Assembly (NCBI GenBank): GCA_000739515.1
Contig: DF820456.1
Span: 419,550-457,915 of the forward strand
Source of the DNA: Candidatus Moduliflexus flocculans
GTDB taxonomy: Bacteria; Moduliflexota; Moduliflexia; Moduliflexales; Moduliflexaceae
DNA: 38,366 nucleotides
Direction: 5' to 3'
Shown here: positions 18,679-26,419 of the stretch, piece after piece
Layout of the letters: every line of letters begins with the position of its first letter
Numbering within the stretch: the first letter of the stretch is position 1
Position numbers and translations under genes: made by a program
Notes under the pieces: generated by a model
What the model saw: only the letters and a program-made list of their open reading frames with translations
Told to the model about the DNA's origin: nothing
Database searches by the model: none

Positions 18679-18753
18679 ATGACTGCCGCCAATATGACCA
18701 TTGACCGACATTCGACGAATTTTCAGGCGGGACAGTGGTGTATCCTGCGATAA
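18679..18753 (+). CDS. Possible 24-residue leader peptide upstream of rsgA
   Basis: A near-perfect Shine-Dalgarno, ATAGGAGGTG, precedes an ATG opening MTAANMTIDRHSTNFQAGQW and four more residues before TAA. The stop lies 18 bp before a hairpin that covers the rsgA ribosome site. I know no homologue. The strong ribosome site is the reason to believe that it is translated; it may be a regulatory upstream ORF. Confidence 0.4.
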   Translation: MTAANMTIDRHSTNFQAGQWCILR

Positions 18754-18771
18754 CAGCGCGGGCAGCAACTC

Positions 18772-18807
18772 CTCTGTAACCGCCAGACCATAGAGATTTT
18801 ACAGAGG
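18772..18807 (+). promoter_or_regulatory. Hairpin sequestering the rsgA ribosome-binding site
   Basis: Perfect 9-bp stem CCTCTGTAA (18772-18780) with TTACAGAGG (18799-18807), 18-nt loop. The right arm contains AGAGG, the only candidate Shine-Dalgarno for rsgA (ATG at 18820). Pairing would block initiation, and a ribosome on the upstream ORF or a factor could open it. Confidence 0.5.
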
Positions 18808-18819
18808 AAAATTATTATC

Positions 18820-19899
18820 ATGAATTTAGAACAATTCGGATGGAATCCGTTATTTGCGCAGCAGTTTGCAGCGCATCAGCAGGCGGGGCTTCTGCCTGCC
18901 AGAATTTACAGCGAACAGAAAAAAGTCTTTTTCGTCTATGGCAATGACGGCGAAATGCTGGCCGAAGTCGCCGGACGGATGCGGCATGTCGCCGCGTCGC
19001 GCCGCGATTTGCCGACTGTCGGCGATTGGGTGGCAATTCAACCCCCGACCGATGGCGGCCCGGCGGTAATTCAGGCAATTCTGCCGCGAACCTCCTGTTT
19101 TTCGCGCAAAGTCGCCGCCGCGAAACGGACGAAAGCGCAGCATGACGAACAAGTGATCGCCGCGAACGTGGACACGGCCTTGATTGTCTGCGGGCTGGAT
19201 CGCGATTTTAACTTGCGGCGGATCGAGCGTTATTTGACTTTCGTTTATAGCAGCGGCGCGACGCCGATTATCGTGCTGAATAAAGCCGATGTGTGTGAGA
19301 ATCTTGAGTCAATGATTTACGACGTGGAAGCGATTGCGCTCGGCGTGCCGGTTCACGCGATTGCCGCGAAAGCGGGAGAAGGCGTCGAAGCGTTGCGCCG
19401 CTATCTCGCGCCCGGCAAAACCGTCGCGCTGCTTGGCTCGTCCGGCGTGGGAAAATCTACGATTATTAACTCTCTGCTTGGGCATGAGCGCCAGCGCGTC
19501 AACGAAATCAGCGAACATGTCAATAAAGGGCAGCACACGACGACGCAGCGGGAACTGATTCTTGTGCCAGGCGGCGGCATGATTATGGACAACCCCGGCA
19601 TGAGGGAATTGCAGTTGCTTGGGGATGAATCCGACTTGAACAGCACGTTCGAAGAGATCGAAGCATTTGCCGAGCAGTGCCGTTTCAGCGATTGCCGCCA
19701 TGACACTGAGCCGGGCTGCGCGGTCAAGGCGGCGCTCGAACGCGGCGAAATCGAACATAAGCGGTTTCGCAGCTATCTCAAGCAGCAGAAAGAGTTGGCG
19801 TTTTCGGTGGATCGGGAAGAACACACTGCCCAGTTTGTCGAGCGCAAACGCTGGAAGCAGATTTCGCAGTTTCAGAAGTCGTTGAAAAAGCGGCGCTGA
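18820..19899 (+). CDS. rsgA: Small ribosomal subunit biogenesis GTPase RsgA
   Basis: Late 30S-maturation GTPase. 359 aa: an N-terminal OB fold (to about 95), then a circularly permuted GTPase with NKAD (G4, 154-157) ahead of the P-loop GSSGVGKST (G1, 206-214) and DNPG (G3, 257-260). A zinc knuckle follows with Cys287, Cys292, His294 and Cys300. The C-terminal helix is basic (KRRW-type, ends KKRR), as expected for rRNA contact. All motifs are intact. The start is the ATG at 18820, set 12 nt after AGAGG, which is buried in a hairpin. It is convergent with ptsI, with a palindromic repeat between them. Confidence 0.96.
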   Translation: MNLEQFGWNPLFAQQFAAHQQAGLLPARIYSEQKKVFFVYGNDGEMLAEVAGRMRHVAASRRDLPTVGDWVAIQPPTDGGPAVIQAILPRTSCFSRKVAAAKRTKAQHDEQVIAANVDTALIVCGLDRDFNLRRIERYLTFVYSSGATPIIVLNKADVCENLESMIYDVEAIALGVPVHAIAAKAGEGVEALRRYLAPGKTVALLGSSGVGKSTIINSLLGHERQRVNEISEHVNKGQHTTTQRELILVPGGGMIMDNPGMRELQLLGDESDLNSTFEEIEAFAEQCRFSDCRHDTEPGCAVKAALERGEIEHKRFRSYLKQQKELAFSVDREEHTAQFVERKRWKQISQFQKSLKKRR

Positions 19900-19906
19900 T
19901 TGGGTT

Positions 19907-19975
19907 AAGCCACGAAACACACAAAATACACGAAAACATACCATTCGCGTATTTTGTATGTGTTTCGTGGTTTTT
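19907..19975. repeat. Long imperfect palindrome, family E, copy 1
   Basis: Left arm CCACGAAACACACAAAATAC and right arm complement (CGCGTATTTTGTATGTGTTTCGTGG) pair over about 25 bp with small gaps. It fills the space between the converging rsgA and ptsI genes and ends in TTTTT, so it probably terminates both. A related copy with 29-nt arms is at 26292-26415. Confidence 0.75.
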
Positions 19976-19981
19976 ATGCAT

Positions 19982-21709
19982 TCAGTATCCCGGAAGAGCC
20001 TTTGTGATGCCGAGCAGACAGGCGATTTCGGCCAACATGCTTGCTCGCAGGACTTTTTGAGCCAGTTCCTCAGCCGCAGCGGCATCTATGGACTGAATGA
20101 GTTGTTGAACGCGCGGTATTCGGCGCGGCGGAATGGTCAGCGAGGTAATGCCCATTCCGATAAGAACTGGAATCAATTTGGTATCCTCAGCCATATCACC
20201 GCAAATGGAAACAGGCTTGCCGCGCCGGCGAGCCGCTTCAATCACGACTTTGATTGCCCTTAAAACCGCCGGATGCCAGGAGATATACCACTCGGCAACT
20301 TGTTTGTTGGTGCGATCAACAGCAAGCATATATTGCACAAGATCATTGCTGCCTATCGAAAGAAAATCGGCTTCCGCAGCTAATTCGGACGCTAAACTGA
20401 CCGCGCAGGGCAATTCGATCATGGCGCCTATTGCGGGATTCAGCTGATGTGGTATCTGTTTTGATTCTAATTCCTCGGCGAGTTCTTTCACAAGATTGCG
20501 AGCGTGAACAAAACTATCTATGGATGATACAAGCGGAAACATGATTTTGATAGGCCGATCATGTCCGGCTCGTAGAAGCGCGCGGATTTGCTGACTAAAT
20601 ACGTTGCGATGGCGAAATGTGAATCGGATGCCGCGAAGCCCAAGAAATGGATTTGCTTCTTCTCCGGCGGGAAAATAACGAAGTATTTTATCCCCCCCGA
20701 CATCGAGCGTTCTGAAAACAATCTCCCCTTCCTGCATTTCTTGCATGACATTGCGATACACGGCATATTGTTCATCCTCTGACGGGAAATCGCTGCGGAT
20801 CAAGAACGGCATTTCGCTGCGATAGAGGCCAATCCCTTCTGCTCGCAGTTCATGCGCAAGCCTGGCTTCGCTGATGAGGCCAACTGCGGCGATCAAGCGG
20901 ATACGACGCCCGTCGCGCGTATATGTCTGCGGTTCGATTTCGCCTGCATACGGCAGGGCATTGTCGCGCGTTTCCAAAAGGCTTACGTAAGAGCACACGA
21001 CCTCTGAGTCGGGGTTGACGTAGATTAAGCCGGTATGAGCGTCCATTAACAGAGACGTGCCGTTTGCGATGTCTGTCAGGAGCGCGGCATCGGCAAGAAT
21101 CATGGGCATTTCGAGGCTTCGCGCAAGGATAGAGATATGGGCTGTCACTCCTCCTGACGTCAGAATAATGCCTTCCGCGTTTTGGGCGACGAATCGCAAT
21201 ATGTCAGAGGGAAACAATCTGGACGTGATGAGTATCCGCCCTTCATAATCGTTATTCGCTCCCAAATCCGTCTGATTGTTCAGATTGGCCAACAGGCGGC
21301 GCGTGAGGTCTTCAAGATCGTCAACTTTCTCTCTGAATTGCGCGGCTGTGCTTTGGGAAAATCTGTCAATATACTTATCCGCCACCAGATTGATTGCTTC
21401 CGGGACAGGCATCCCCTTTTCGATTTGTTTCTGGATTTGGCCGATAAATTCGGCATCTTCAAGGATCATCAAATGGGCGGCGAATATTTGTGAGACTGAT
21501 TCCGGGATGCGTTCTTGTATGCGCTGCTGAAATTGGCGGAGTTGTTCCTCTGTCTTCCAGATTGCTTGATAGAAATCATCAAAGGTATATATTCTGCCAC
21601 CGCCAACATGATTTTTATCAAGCCTGTCAAGCGGCACTGCTGTTATAACAGCGGCACCCATTGCGATTCCGTCTGCGGCAGGTTGCCCTGTGATGACCCA
21701 TTGTCTCAT
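19982..21709 (-). CDS. ptsI: Phosphoenolpyruvate-protein phosphotransferase (PTS enzyme I)
   Basis: Transfers phosphate from PEP to HPr. 575 aa, the standard length, with no GAF domain in front, so not the PtsP type. The phosphohistidine is His191 (SGGVTAHISI); PEP-binding blocks follow (GIGLYRSEMPFL, FRTLDVGGDK, GLRGIRFTF, IGSNDLVQY) and the catalytic Cys is in SICGDMAED. The start has GGGGAGGAT upstream. No ptsH or enzyme II gene is near, so the phosphate may serve regulation rather than sugar uptake; that is inference. It converges on rsgA. Confidence 0.94.
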   Translation of the reverse strand: MRQWVITGQPAADGIAMGAAVITAVPLDRLDKNHVGGGRIYTFDDFYQAIWKTEEQLRQFQQRIQERIPESVSQIFAAHLMILEDAEFIGQIQKQIEKGMPVPEAINLVADKYIDRFSQSTAAQFREKVDDLEDLTRRLLANLNNQTDLGANNDYEGRILITSRLFPSDILRFVAQNAEGIILTSGGVTAHISILARSLEMPMILADAALLTDIANGTSLLMDAHTGLIYVNPDSEVVCSYVSLLETRDNALPYAGEIEPQTYTRDGRRIRLIAAVGLISEARLAHELRAEGIGLYRSEMPFLIRSDFPSEDEQYAVYRNVMQEMQEGEIVFRTLDVGGDKILRYFPAGEEANPFLGLRGIRFTFRHRNVFSQQIRALLRAGHDRPIKIMFPLVSSIDSFVHARNLVKELAEELESKQIPHQLNPAIGAMIELPCAVSLASELAAEADFLSIGSNDLVQYMLAVDRTNKQVAEWYISWHPAVLRAIKVVIEAARRRGKPVSICGDMAEDTKLIPVLIGMGITSLTIPPRRIPRVQQLIQSIDAAAAEELAQKVLRASMLAEIACLLGITKALPGY

Positions 21710-21855
21710 GACGATCCTCCCCTTCTGTTTGCCAAACGCGATGTTTCAGGGATAAGGAGGCGAGGAAACAATATCAGCGACTTCTACTCGCAAATTGCCT
21801 GAAACGTCGCGCCGATTTCATTGACGTCCTGTATATTCTACGTTGAGCGCGATAC

Positions 21856-21950
21856 TACAGCATTATGCGCGATGATTGAACAAACCTGCCAGACACCTTC
21901 AAGGTGTCTGGCAGGTTTTGTCCCGTTCAATACACGTGAATAACGCTGTA
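21856..21950 (-). repeat. 95-bp MITE-like element, family B, copy 2
   Basis: Inverted relative to the copy at 1344-1438. Perfect palindrome AAACCTGCCAGACACCTT around 21900. Ends TACAGCAT and TAACGCTGTA. In the same 428-bp gap (21710-22137) a further hairpin GCCGAC-ATCCTC-GTCGGC is at 21989-22006 and a weaker one near 22031. I see no gene there. Confidence 0.8.
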
Positions 21951-22137
21951 TTACACTGGAACATGCGTTTTTAATTGCGCGTCGTACCGCCGACATCCTC
22001 GTCGGCATGACGGATATCCTAACGTATCACGCCGACGAGAACGTTGGCAGCACGAGGCATACGTAAAAATTCATGATTCCATGCGTAATGATGTCTCAAT
22101 CTTTTTTCTGGCAGAAATACCTGATATTTGATACAGG

Positions 22138-23580
22138 CTAAAATGTCAAATTCAATCGGGCTTCAAAATCAATGGCCTGTCCGCCGAAGGTGTATTCGCG
22201 GTTCTCTTCGCCGAAATGTCCAGTCACGTCGAATTGTAGGATCGCATTTGAGGTCATTTCATACGAAACGCCGGGGCTCAACAGCCACGATGAGTCGGTC
22301 AGATTGGAGATCAGGTCGAGATTCAGCGTCAGGTCGCTGACCAAAAATTTCGCGACGCTGCTGAATACCGCCATATACCATTGGCCATAATAATTCGGCA
22401 GGTAATAATCTCCGGCTAAAAACGCCTGACGAACGGTGGCGTCTTCGAACATGTCCGTGTCGTAGCCGTTTGGATCGTGGTAGGCTTCGACTGTGACGCT
22501 GATGCGGTCATTATAGTTGCCGTAATCAAAGGTTTTGGTCGCGCCGAGCGCGAAACGCGCCACCCATTCATCTTTATCGTTTTTGGTTTCCATCCATTCG
22601 CCCGCGTCGTTTTGCTCCAAATATACTCGATTATCCCCTTTAATCAAGCTCATTTCGCCGCGCCAGCTTATCCGCAACTTATAGGTGGCGAAATCAAAGC
22701 CGAACATCGGATGATAATCTTTTTTGTCCCAGGCCGAGAGGCCGATTTCGATGTCGCCGGGCAGCAGCCATTCCACTTTTCCAGCGGCAGCGATTTCCGA
22801 AAGATTGTCGGCGTTGCTGAATTTGCTGAATCCATATACATTTACCGCCGTGCCGAACGGCACATGCATTTTTAAGCCATATTCCCCTTCCAGCCGGGCG
22901 TTCATGTCGGTAAACGATTTGCGGTCTTCGCTGAGGAGATCGGTAGGATTCCAGAAGTAGCAGCGCCCCCATCTCAACGCTTGCTTCCCGAACCGGAAAT
23001 AGACTTTTTTCGCGATATTCACATCCACGAATAATTCTTTTAAAATCGTGTCGAATTCTTCCGGCTCTTCGGCAGTTTCGCCAGGCGGCGCGTTCTCGTT
23101 GGCGTTCGTTCCATTCAGCAACGGCGAATACGAAAGCCAGAGATCGCCAAACGCTTTGATCCCTTTTTTCCAGCGCAAATCTAATAAAAAATCTCCTTCA
23201 ACCGATGTCCAATACGGATTATCCTCAAAATCCGCGTCGCCATCGAGATAATCTTTCATCAGCGACGCGCCGAATTTCGCGGCCAGTTCGCCGGAGAAAG
23301 AAATGGATTCCTGATCCATAATCGTCGCTAAGGAGTCATCTTTGGATTCTTCAACTGTTGAGACGCTGTTGTCAGACGAAAAAATATCCTCTTCCGAGGA
23401 ATTCAGATCAGGCGATTGCGGCGCGGTTTTCGACGACTCTGCTTTTGGCGTAGATTCCTCTTGAACGGGATCGGTGGAAAAGAGATCGTCTTCGTTTATT
23501 TCTTGCGCTGCAATCGGCTGAGCGCAGAGCATCAGTGCAAATCCGAGTACGCAAAAATATTGGTATAAACGTTGTTTCAT
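22138..23580 (-). CDS. Outer-membrane beta-barrel protein of the Lol-like operon
   Basis: 480 aa. Signal peptide of about 25 residues (hydrophobic VLGFALMLCAQPIAA, cut near AAAQ). A low-complexity acidic segment rich in Ser, Asp and Glu (about 27-80) follows, then alternating hydrophobic strands typical of a barrel, ending in the C-terminal LTF, the BAM-recognition pattern. A motif RFGKQALRWGRCYFWNPTDLLS resembles DUF1302-type porin-like proteins. As the last gene of the ABC-permease/LolA-like operon it is the natural outer-membrane acceptor. The ATG at 23580 is chosen: GTG at 23601 lies inside the palindrome just upstream. The substrate is unknown. Confidence 0.75.
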   Translation of the reverse strand: MKQRLYQYFCVLGFALMLCAQPIAAQEINEDDLFSTDPVQEESTPKAESSKTAPQSPDLNSSEEDIFSSDNSVSTVEESKDDSLATIMDQESISFSGELAAKFGASLMKDYLDGDADFEDNPYWTSVEGDFLLDLRWKKGIKAFGDLWLSYSPLLNGTNANENAPPGETAEEPEEFDTILKELFVDVNIAKKVYFRFGKQALRWGRCYFWNPTDLLSEDRKSFTDMNARLEGEYGLKMHVPFGTAVNVYGFSKFSNADNLSEIAAAGKVEWLLPGDIEIGLSAWDKKDYHPMFGFDFATYKLRISWRGEMSLIKGDNRVYLEQNDAGEWMETKNDKDEWVARFALGATKTFDYGNYNDRISVTVEAYHDPNGYDTDMFEDATVRQAFLAGDYYLPNYYGQWYMAVFSSVAKFLVSDLTLNLDLISNLTDSSWLLSPGVSYEMTSNAILQFDVTGHFGEENREYTFGGQAIDFEARLNLTF

Positions 23581-23592
23581 GGTACGAACGAA

Positions 23593-23625
23593 AGACCTCA
23601 CAGGTTTTTAAAACCTGTGAGGTCT
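23593..23625. repeat. 33-bp palindrome, family C, copy 2
   Basis: Perfect palindrome with 16-nt arms AGACCTCACAGGTTTT, centre T. It sits in the 52-bp gap between the LolA-like gene and the barrel gene. Its minus-strand end gives GAGG, about 15 nt before the barrel ATG, the only ribosome-like site there. Confidence 0.85.
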
Positions 23626-23632
23626 CAGTATT

Positions 23633-24412
23633 TTATTTGCTTAAATTTTCCAGGTAGGCTTTAGTAAAAATATCGTCATTGATGGGCTGCAACGTAATTC
23701 CTGAAATTTCCACCATGGATTTATTCCCTTTTTCGAATTCATCCACAATGATGAACTGCTGTGGAATAAATTTGCCTTCGACGGTGGTGTATTTGGGATA
23801 ATATGCCGATTCCATGAGCGTTCCGGAAAGCGAATACGACTCGGTTTTCATCGTAAGAAAGTTGTCTTTGCGCACCCAGTAAATTTGTTTTGGGTAATCC
23901 ACATCCTTGACTTTGGCTTTGACTTCGAACCGATAGACCGGAATCTGCGCTTTGCCAAGCGTTTCTTCCGTCAAAATTTCCTTTCCCTGCGCGTCGAGAA
24001 CAGGCTCGTACAAGTCTGTAAATTTCTTTTTTTCCATGTCTCCGGCTTTTGCATCTGTTCCGCCGATGGATTCATTACGGTTCATAATCTGGAATGTGCG
24101 GGTATTGCGGCGATACATCCACATATTGTCGCCGACCCGCAGATAACCGTTCCCTTTATCCGTATCCGGCGCGATCATGACAATCAGATAGGAATCATCG
24201 CGGTCACGGCGATAATACACCATTTCGATGACTTTGACGCCTTCGTCCGGCTTCTGCTCCGTGATTTTGACTTTCGCGGTCGCGTCCACGCCGAGATTTT
24301 CCATGTCATTCATTTTTTCCATGATTTCGAGTACTGTTGGGGCTGCGGTGCTCAAGCTGCTCCACGCCAAACAGAGGGTAAGACAGGCAGTAAGACTCCA
24401 AATTCGTTTCAT
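23633..24412 (-). CDS. Outer membrane lipoprotein-sorting protein (LolA-like)
   Basis: 259 aa, predicted periplasmic carrier. Signal peptide MKRIWSLTACLTLCLAWSSL ending near STAA|A. The mature part is a LolA/LppX-like half barrel of COG2834 type: MVYYRRDRDDSYLIVMIAP, NGYLRVGDNMWMYRRNTRTF and IYWVRKDNFLTMKTESYS are the family's strand pairs. Such proteins carry lipid or lipoproteins between the membranes. The start is the ATG at 24412, behind AAGGAG; the frame is open 28 codons upstream through a repeat and should not be included. It lies between the permease genes and the barrel gene, so the operon holds ATPase, permeases, carrier and barrel in a row. Confidence 0.88.
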   Translation of the reverse strand: MKRIWSLTACLTLCLAWSSLSTAAPTVLEIMEKMNDMENLGVDATAKVKITEQKPDEGVKVIEMVYYRRDRDDSYLIVMIAPDTDKGNGYLRVGDNMWMYRRNTRTFQIMNRNESIGGTDAKAGDMEKKKFTDLYEPVLDAQGKEILTEETLGKAQIPVYRFEVKAKVKDVDYPKQIYWVRKDNFLTMKTESYSLSGTLMESAYYPKYTTVEGKFIPQQFIIVDEFEKGNKSMVEISGITLQPINDDIFTKAYLENLSK

Positions 24413-24430
24413 TTGATAACTCCTTATTTC

Positions 24431-24510
24431 AGGAATGCAAAAGCTGGCTTTTGCCGTGCAACACAGCCGTCTGATTTCATCAAACAGCAAAAGCAAGCTT
24501 TTGCGCTCCT
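24431..24510. repeat. Small inverted-repeat element, family D, copy 2
   Basis: The ends are AGGAATGCAAAAGC and GCTTTTGCGCTCCT, each able to fold on itself, and CTGATTTCATCA is in the middle. It occupies nearly all of the gap between the second permease and the LolA-like gene, so it sits within an operon. Confidence 0.7.
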
Positions 24511-24519
24511 TTCTGTTTA

Positions 24520-26283
24520 TTATTCAAAATGGCGCAGCGCATCGGCCACAGACATTTTGGCCGCACGATTCGCCGGGAAAAACGAGGTAAGAAAGGCAAT
24601 CGTTAAAATAATTGCCAGATTTTTGAACGCATCCAACACCGTTGGGAGAAAATGCAGATGTTTATCTAACAAAAACATCGTAAACATGCTGTCGGAGTTA
24701 ATCTTTGGCAGGCTGAAGACATACATCGCGAGATAGCCGACGCCGAGGCCGACTAAGCTGGCGAAAAATGCCAGCAATACGACTTCCAACACGAAACTCC
24801 AGCGCACGTCACCGCGTTGCATTCCAATGGCGCGAATCGTGCCGATTTCGCGCGTTCGTTCCCGAATCGTCATGCGCAGCGTATTCACGACGCCGATCAA
24901 AATAATGAGAAAGAGGACGAACACGGCAACCAATGTGACAATATCCAGGACAGTTTCCATCTTCAGCACATCGCTTGCCAGTTCGAACATGGTATTCACT
25001 TCGACGATGCGCCCCTTCCAGTCGCTATCTCTCAAGAGTTTATGTTTCTTCTGGTATGCTTGCTCGTCATACGTCATTTCCAGCAGCGTCCATTCTTTCA
25101 GCGTCAGCGGAAATAACGCGCTTTCTTTCGCGAGCGTGACCGGAGATTTTGGCACGGCGGGAATGCTGGTTTCATACAATTCCTGTTCATGCACAAACAC
25201 CATGTCATCCGTCAAAATGTCGGTCGCCTGAAAAATGCCACCGACGCGCAACGAACGCGGCGTGGACATGCCCTCGAATTTGGTCTCATACACGGCACTG
25301 ATCGGGTCGCCGATCGTCACGCCGAGCGCCTGCGCCATTTTCTGGCTCAAAAACGCGGCTTGCCGATCATTCCAGAGCGTCGTCAATTCGCCGCTGGTCA
25401 CTGACATCTTCTCCGCAAATTGTGTTCGCGCGGCGTCTTCCGGCAGAACAGCAAGCACCTGCGCGACCTGCTGCGTTCCGTTCTCTGTTTTCAGCGTGCC
25501 GATATATCCGGCTGCGCCTGGTTGCAGGGCATCATGCAGCAGTTTCGCCTGTTCGATAATGCGTTTCGGCTCATCTAAGTTGGTCATGACGATTGACAGG
25601 GAGGCGGTTTCTTGCGGCATCAGGCCGACTAACGGCCTGAGCGTTTCCTGAGAGGTAAACGCGGCGAAACTCATAAACGGGTTCGTGGATCTCAAAATCG
25701 CGACAACTGTAAACTGCGCAGCCTGCACCTGGCCGTACACCGTGGAAAACTGGACGCGAATCGTATCATTCACGCCGACATTCAGCTTTTCCGCCATTTT
25801 GTCATACAGAAGAATTGGATTTTCACGAGTGGTATCATTAATGTCAAGATGATTTCCCGAGAGTACCTCGACCTCATCTGTGAAACTGTCATCCATCTTC
25901 ATTCCGACAACAACGAGAAATTCTGACGTTCCGTTGCCTAACGCGCGCCCGCTGTGCGAATGTCCAGCAGACATATTCTGCGTTGAGATGCCTTCATAAA
26001 TCACCTTATCACCCGCGATGCGTTCCTGGATAATCTGATTAAATCGTTCTTTATCGCGAATCAGCCCATACGTTCTTTTGTCCTGTTTTTCTTGCATCGT
26101 TACCAGGATATGGCCGGTCATCCATTTAATGATTTTGTTGAGCAAAATATCTGACAGGCCATGCGCAAACGCATTCGATACGATCAAGATCGCCATGCCG
26201 AACGCAATGCCAATGCCTAACAAAACATTGCGCCGCTTCTGGCGAAACAGGTTACGTACACTGATTTTCAGCAGCATATTCAT
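24520..26283 (-). CDS. ABC transporter permease, FtsX/LolE family (second permease)
   Basis: 587 aa. An N-terminal membrane helix (about 19-40) follows the amphipathic start KISVRNLFRQKRRNVLLGIGI, a large periplasmic MacB-like domain (about 45-440) follows, then three C-terminal helices in the FtsX fold (VTLVAVFVLFLIILIGVVNT, then TRAIGMQRGDV-type coupling, then two more). The coupling stretch TREIGTIRAIGMQRGDVRW contacts the ATPase. It probably pairs with the 523-aa permease next to it as a heterodimer, as LolC and LolE do. The start is the ATG at 26283 or two codons further in; a palindromic repeat lies directly before it and there is no clear ribosome site. Confidence 0.88.
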   Translation of the reverse strand: MNMLLKISVRNLFRQKRRNVLLGIGIAFGMAILIVSNAFAHGLSDILLNKIIKWMTGHILVTMQEKQDKRTYGLIRDKERFNQIIQERIAGDKVIYEGISTQNMSAGHSHSGRALGNGTSEFLVVVGMKMDDSFTDEVEVLSGNHLDINDTTRENPILLYDKMAEKLNVGVNDTIRVQFSTVYGQVQAAQFTVVAILRSTNPFMSFAAFTSQETLRPLVGLMPQETASLSIVMTNLDEPKRIIEQAKLLHDALQPGAAGYIGTLKTENGTQQVAQVLAVLPEDAARTQFAEKMSVTSGELTTLWNDRQAAFLSQKMAQALGVTIGDPISAVYETKFEGMSTPRSLRVGGIFQATDILTDDMVFVHEQELYETSIPAVPKSPVTLAKESALFPLTLKEWTLLEMTYDEQAYQKKHKLLRDSDWKGRIVEVNTMFELASDVLKMETVLDIVTLVAVFVLFLIILIGVVNTLRMTIRERTREIGTIRAIGMQRGDVRWSFVLEVVLLAFFASLVGLGVGYLAMYVFSLPKINSDSMFTMFLLDKHLHFLPTVLDAFKNLAIILTIAFLTSFFPANRAAKMSVADALRHFE

Positions 26284-26291
26284 ATTTTTTT

Positions 26292-26415
26292 AACCATGAA
26301 ACATACGAAATACACGAAAAAGAGGGGTGCCAAAGTTTGTTTTTGCTGTCAAAGCAGAGCTTTGACACTCCTGAAAGGCCGGTTAGTTTTCGTGTATTTC
26401 GTGTGTTTCGTGGTT
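26292..26415. repeat. Long palindrome, family E, copy 2, carrying an inserted family D element
   Basis: The arms 26292-26320 and 26387-26415 are inverted repeats of 29 nt with 27 matches (AACCATGAAACATACG...). The loop contains the element at 26323-26372. It lies between two permease genes of one operon. Confidence 0.8.
26323..26372. repeat. Diverged family D element nested in the family E palindrome
   Basis: Ends AGGGGTGCCAAAG and CTTTGACACTCCT are inverted, as in the copies at 18567 and 24431, but the core is shorter and the A-run differs. It lies wholly inside the loop of the longer palindrome, so it arrived second or the two move together. Confidence 0.55.
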
Positions 26416-26419
26416 TTTC

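Noticed and set aside
18720..18820. Known riboswitch in the rsgA leader
   Set aside because: Only one simple stem is present; no recognised aptamer core could be matched.
19309..20085. 258-codon minus-strand ORF across rsgA and the ptsI end
   Set aside because: Antisense to the rsgA GTPase motifs and passes through the terminator palindrome.
23885..24736. 283-codon plus-strand ORF
   Set aside because: Antisense to the LolA-like and permease genes, which have clear motifs; His/Phe-rich composition is a mirror effect of the opposite strand.
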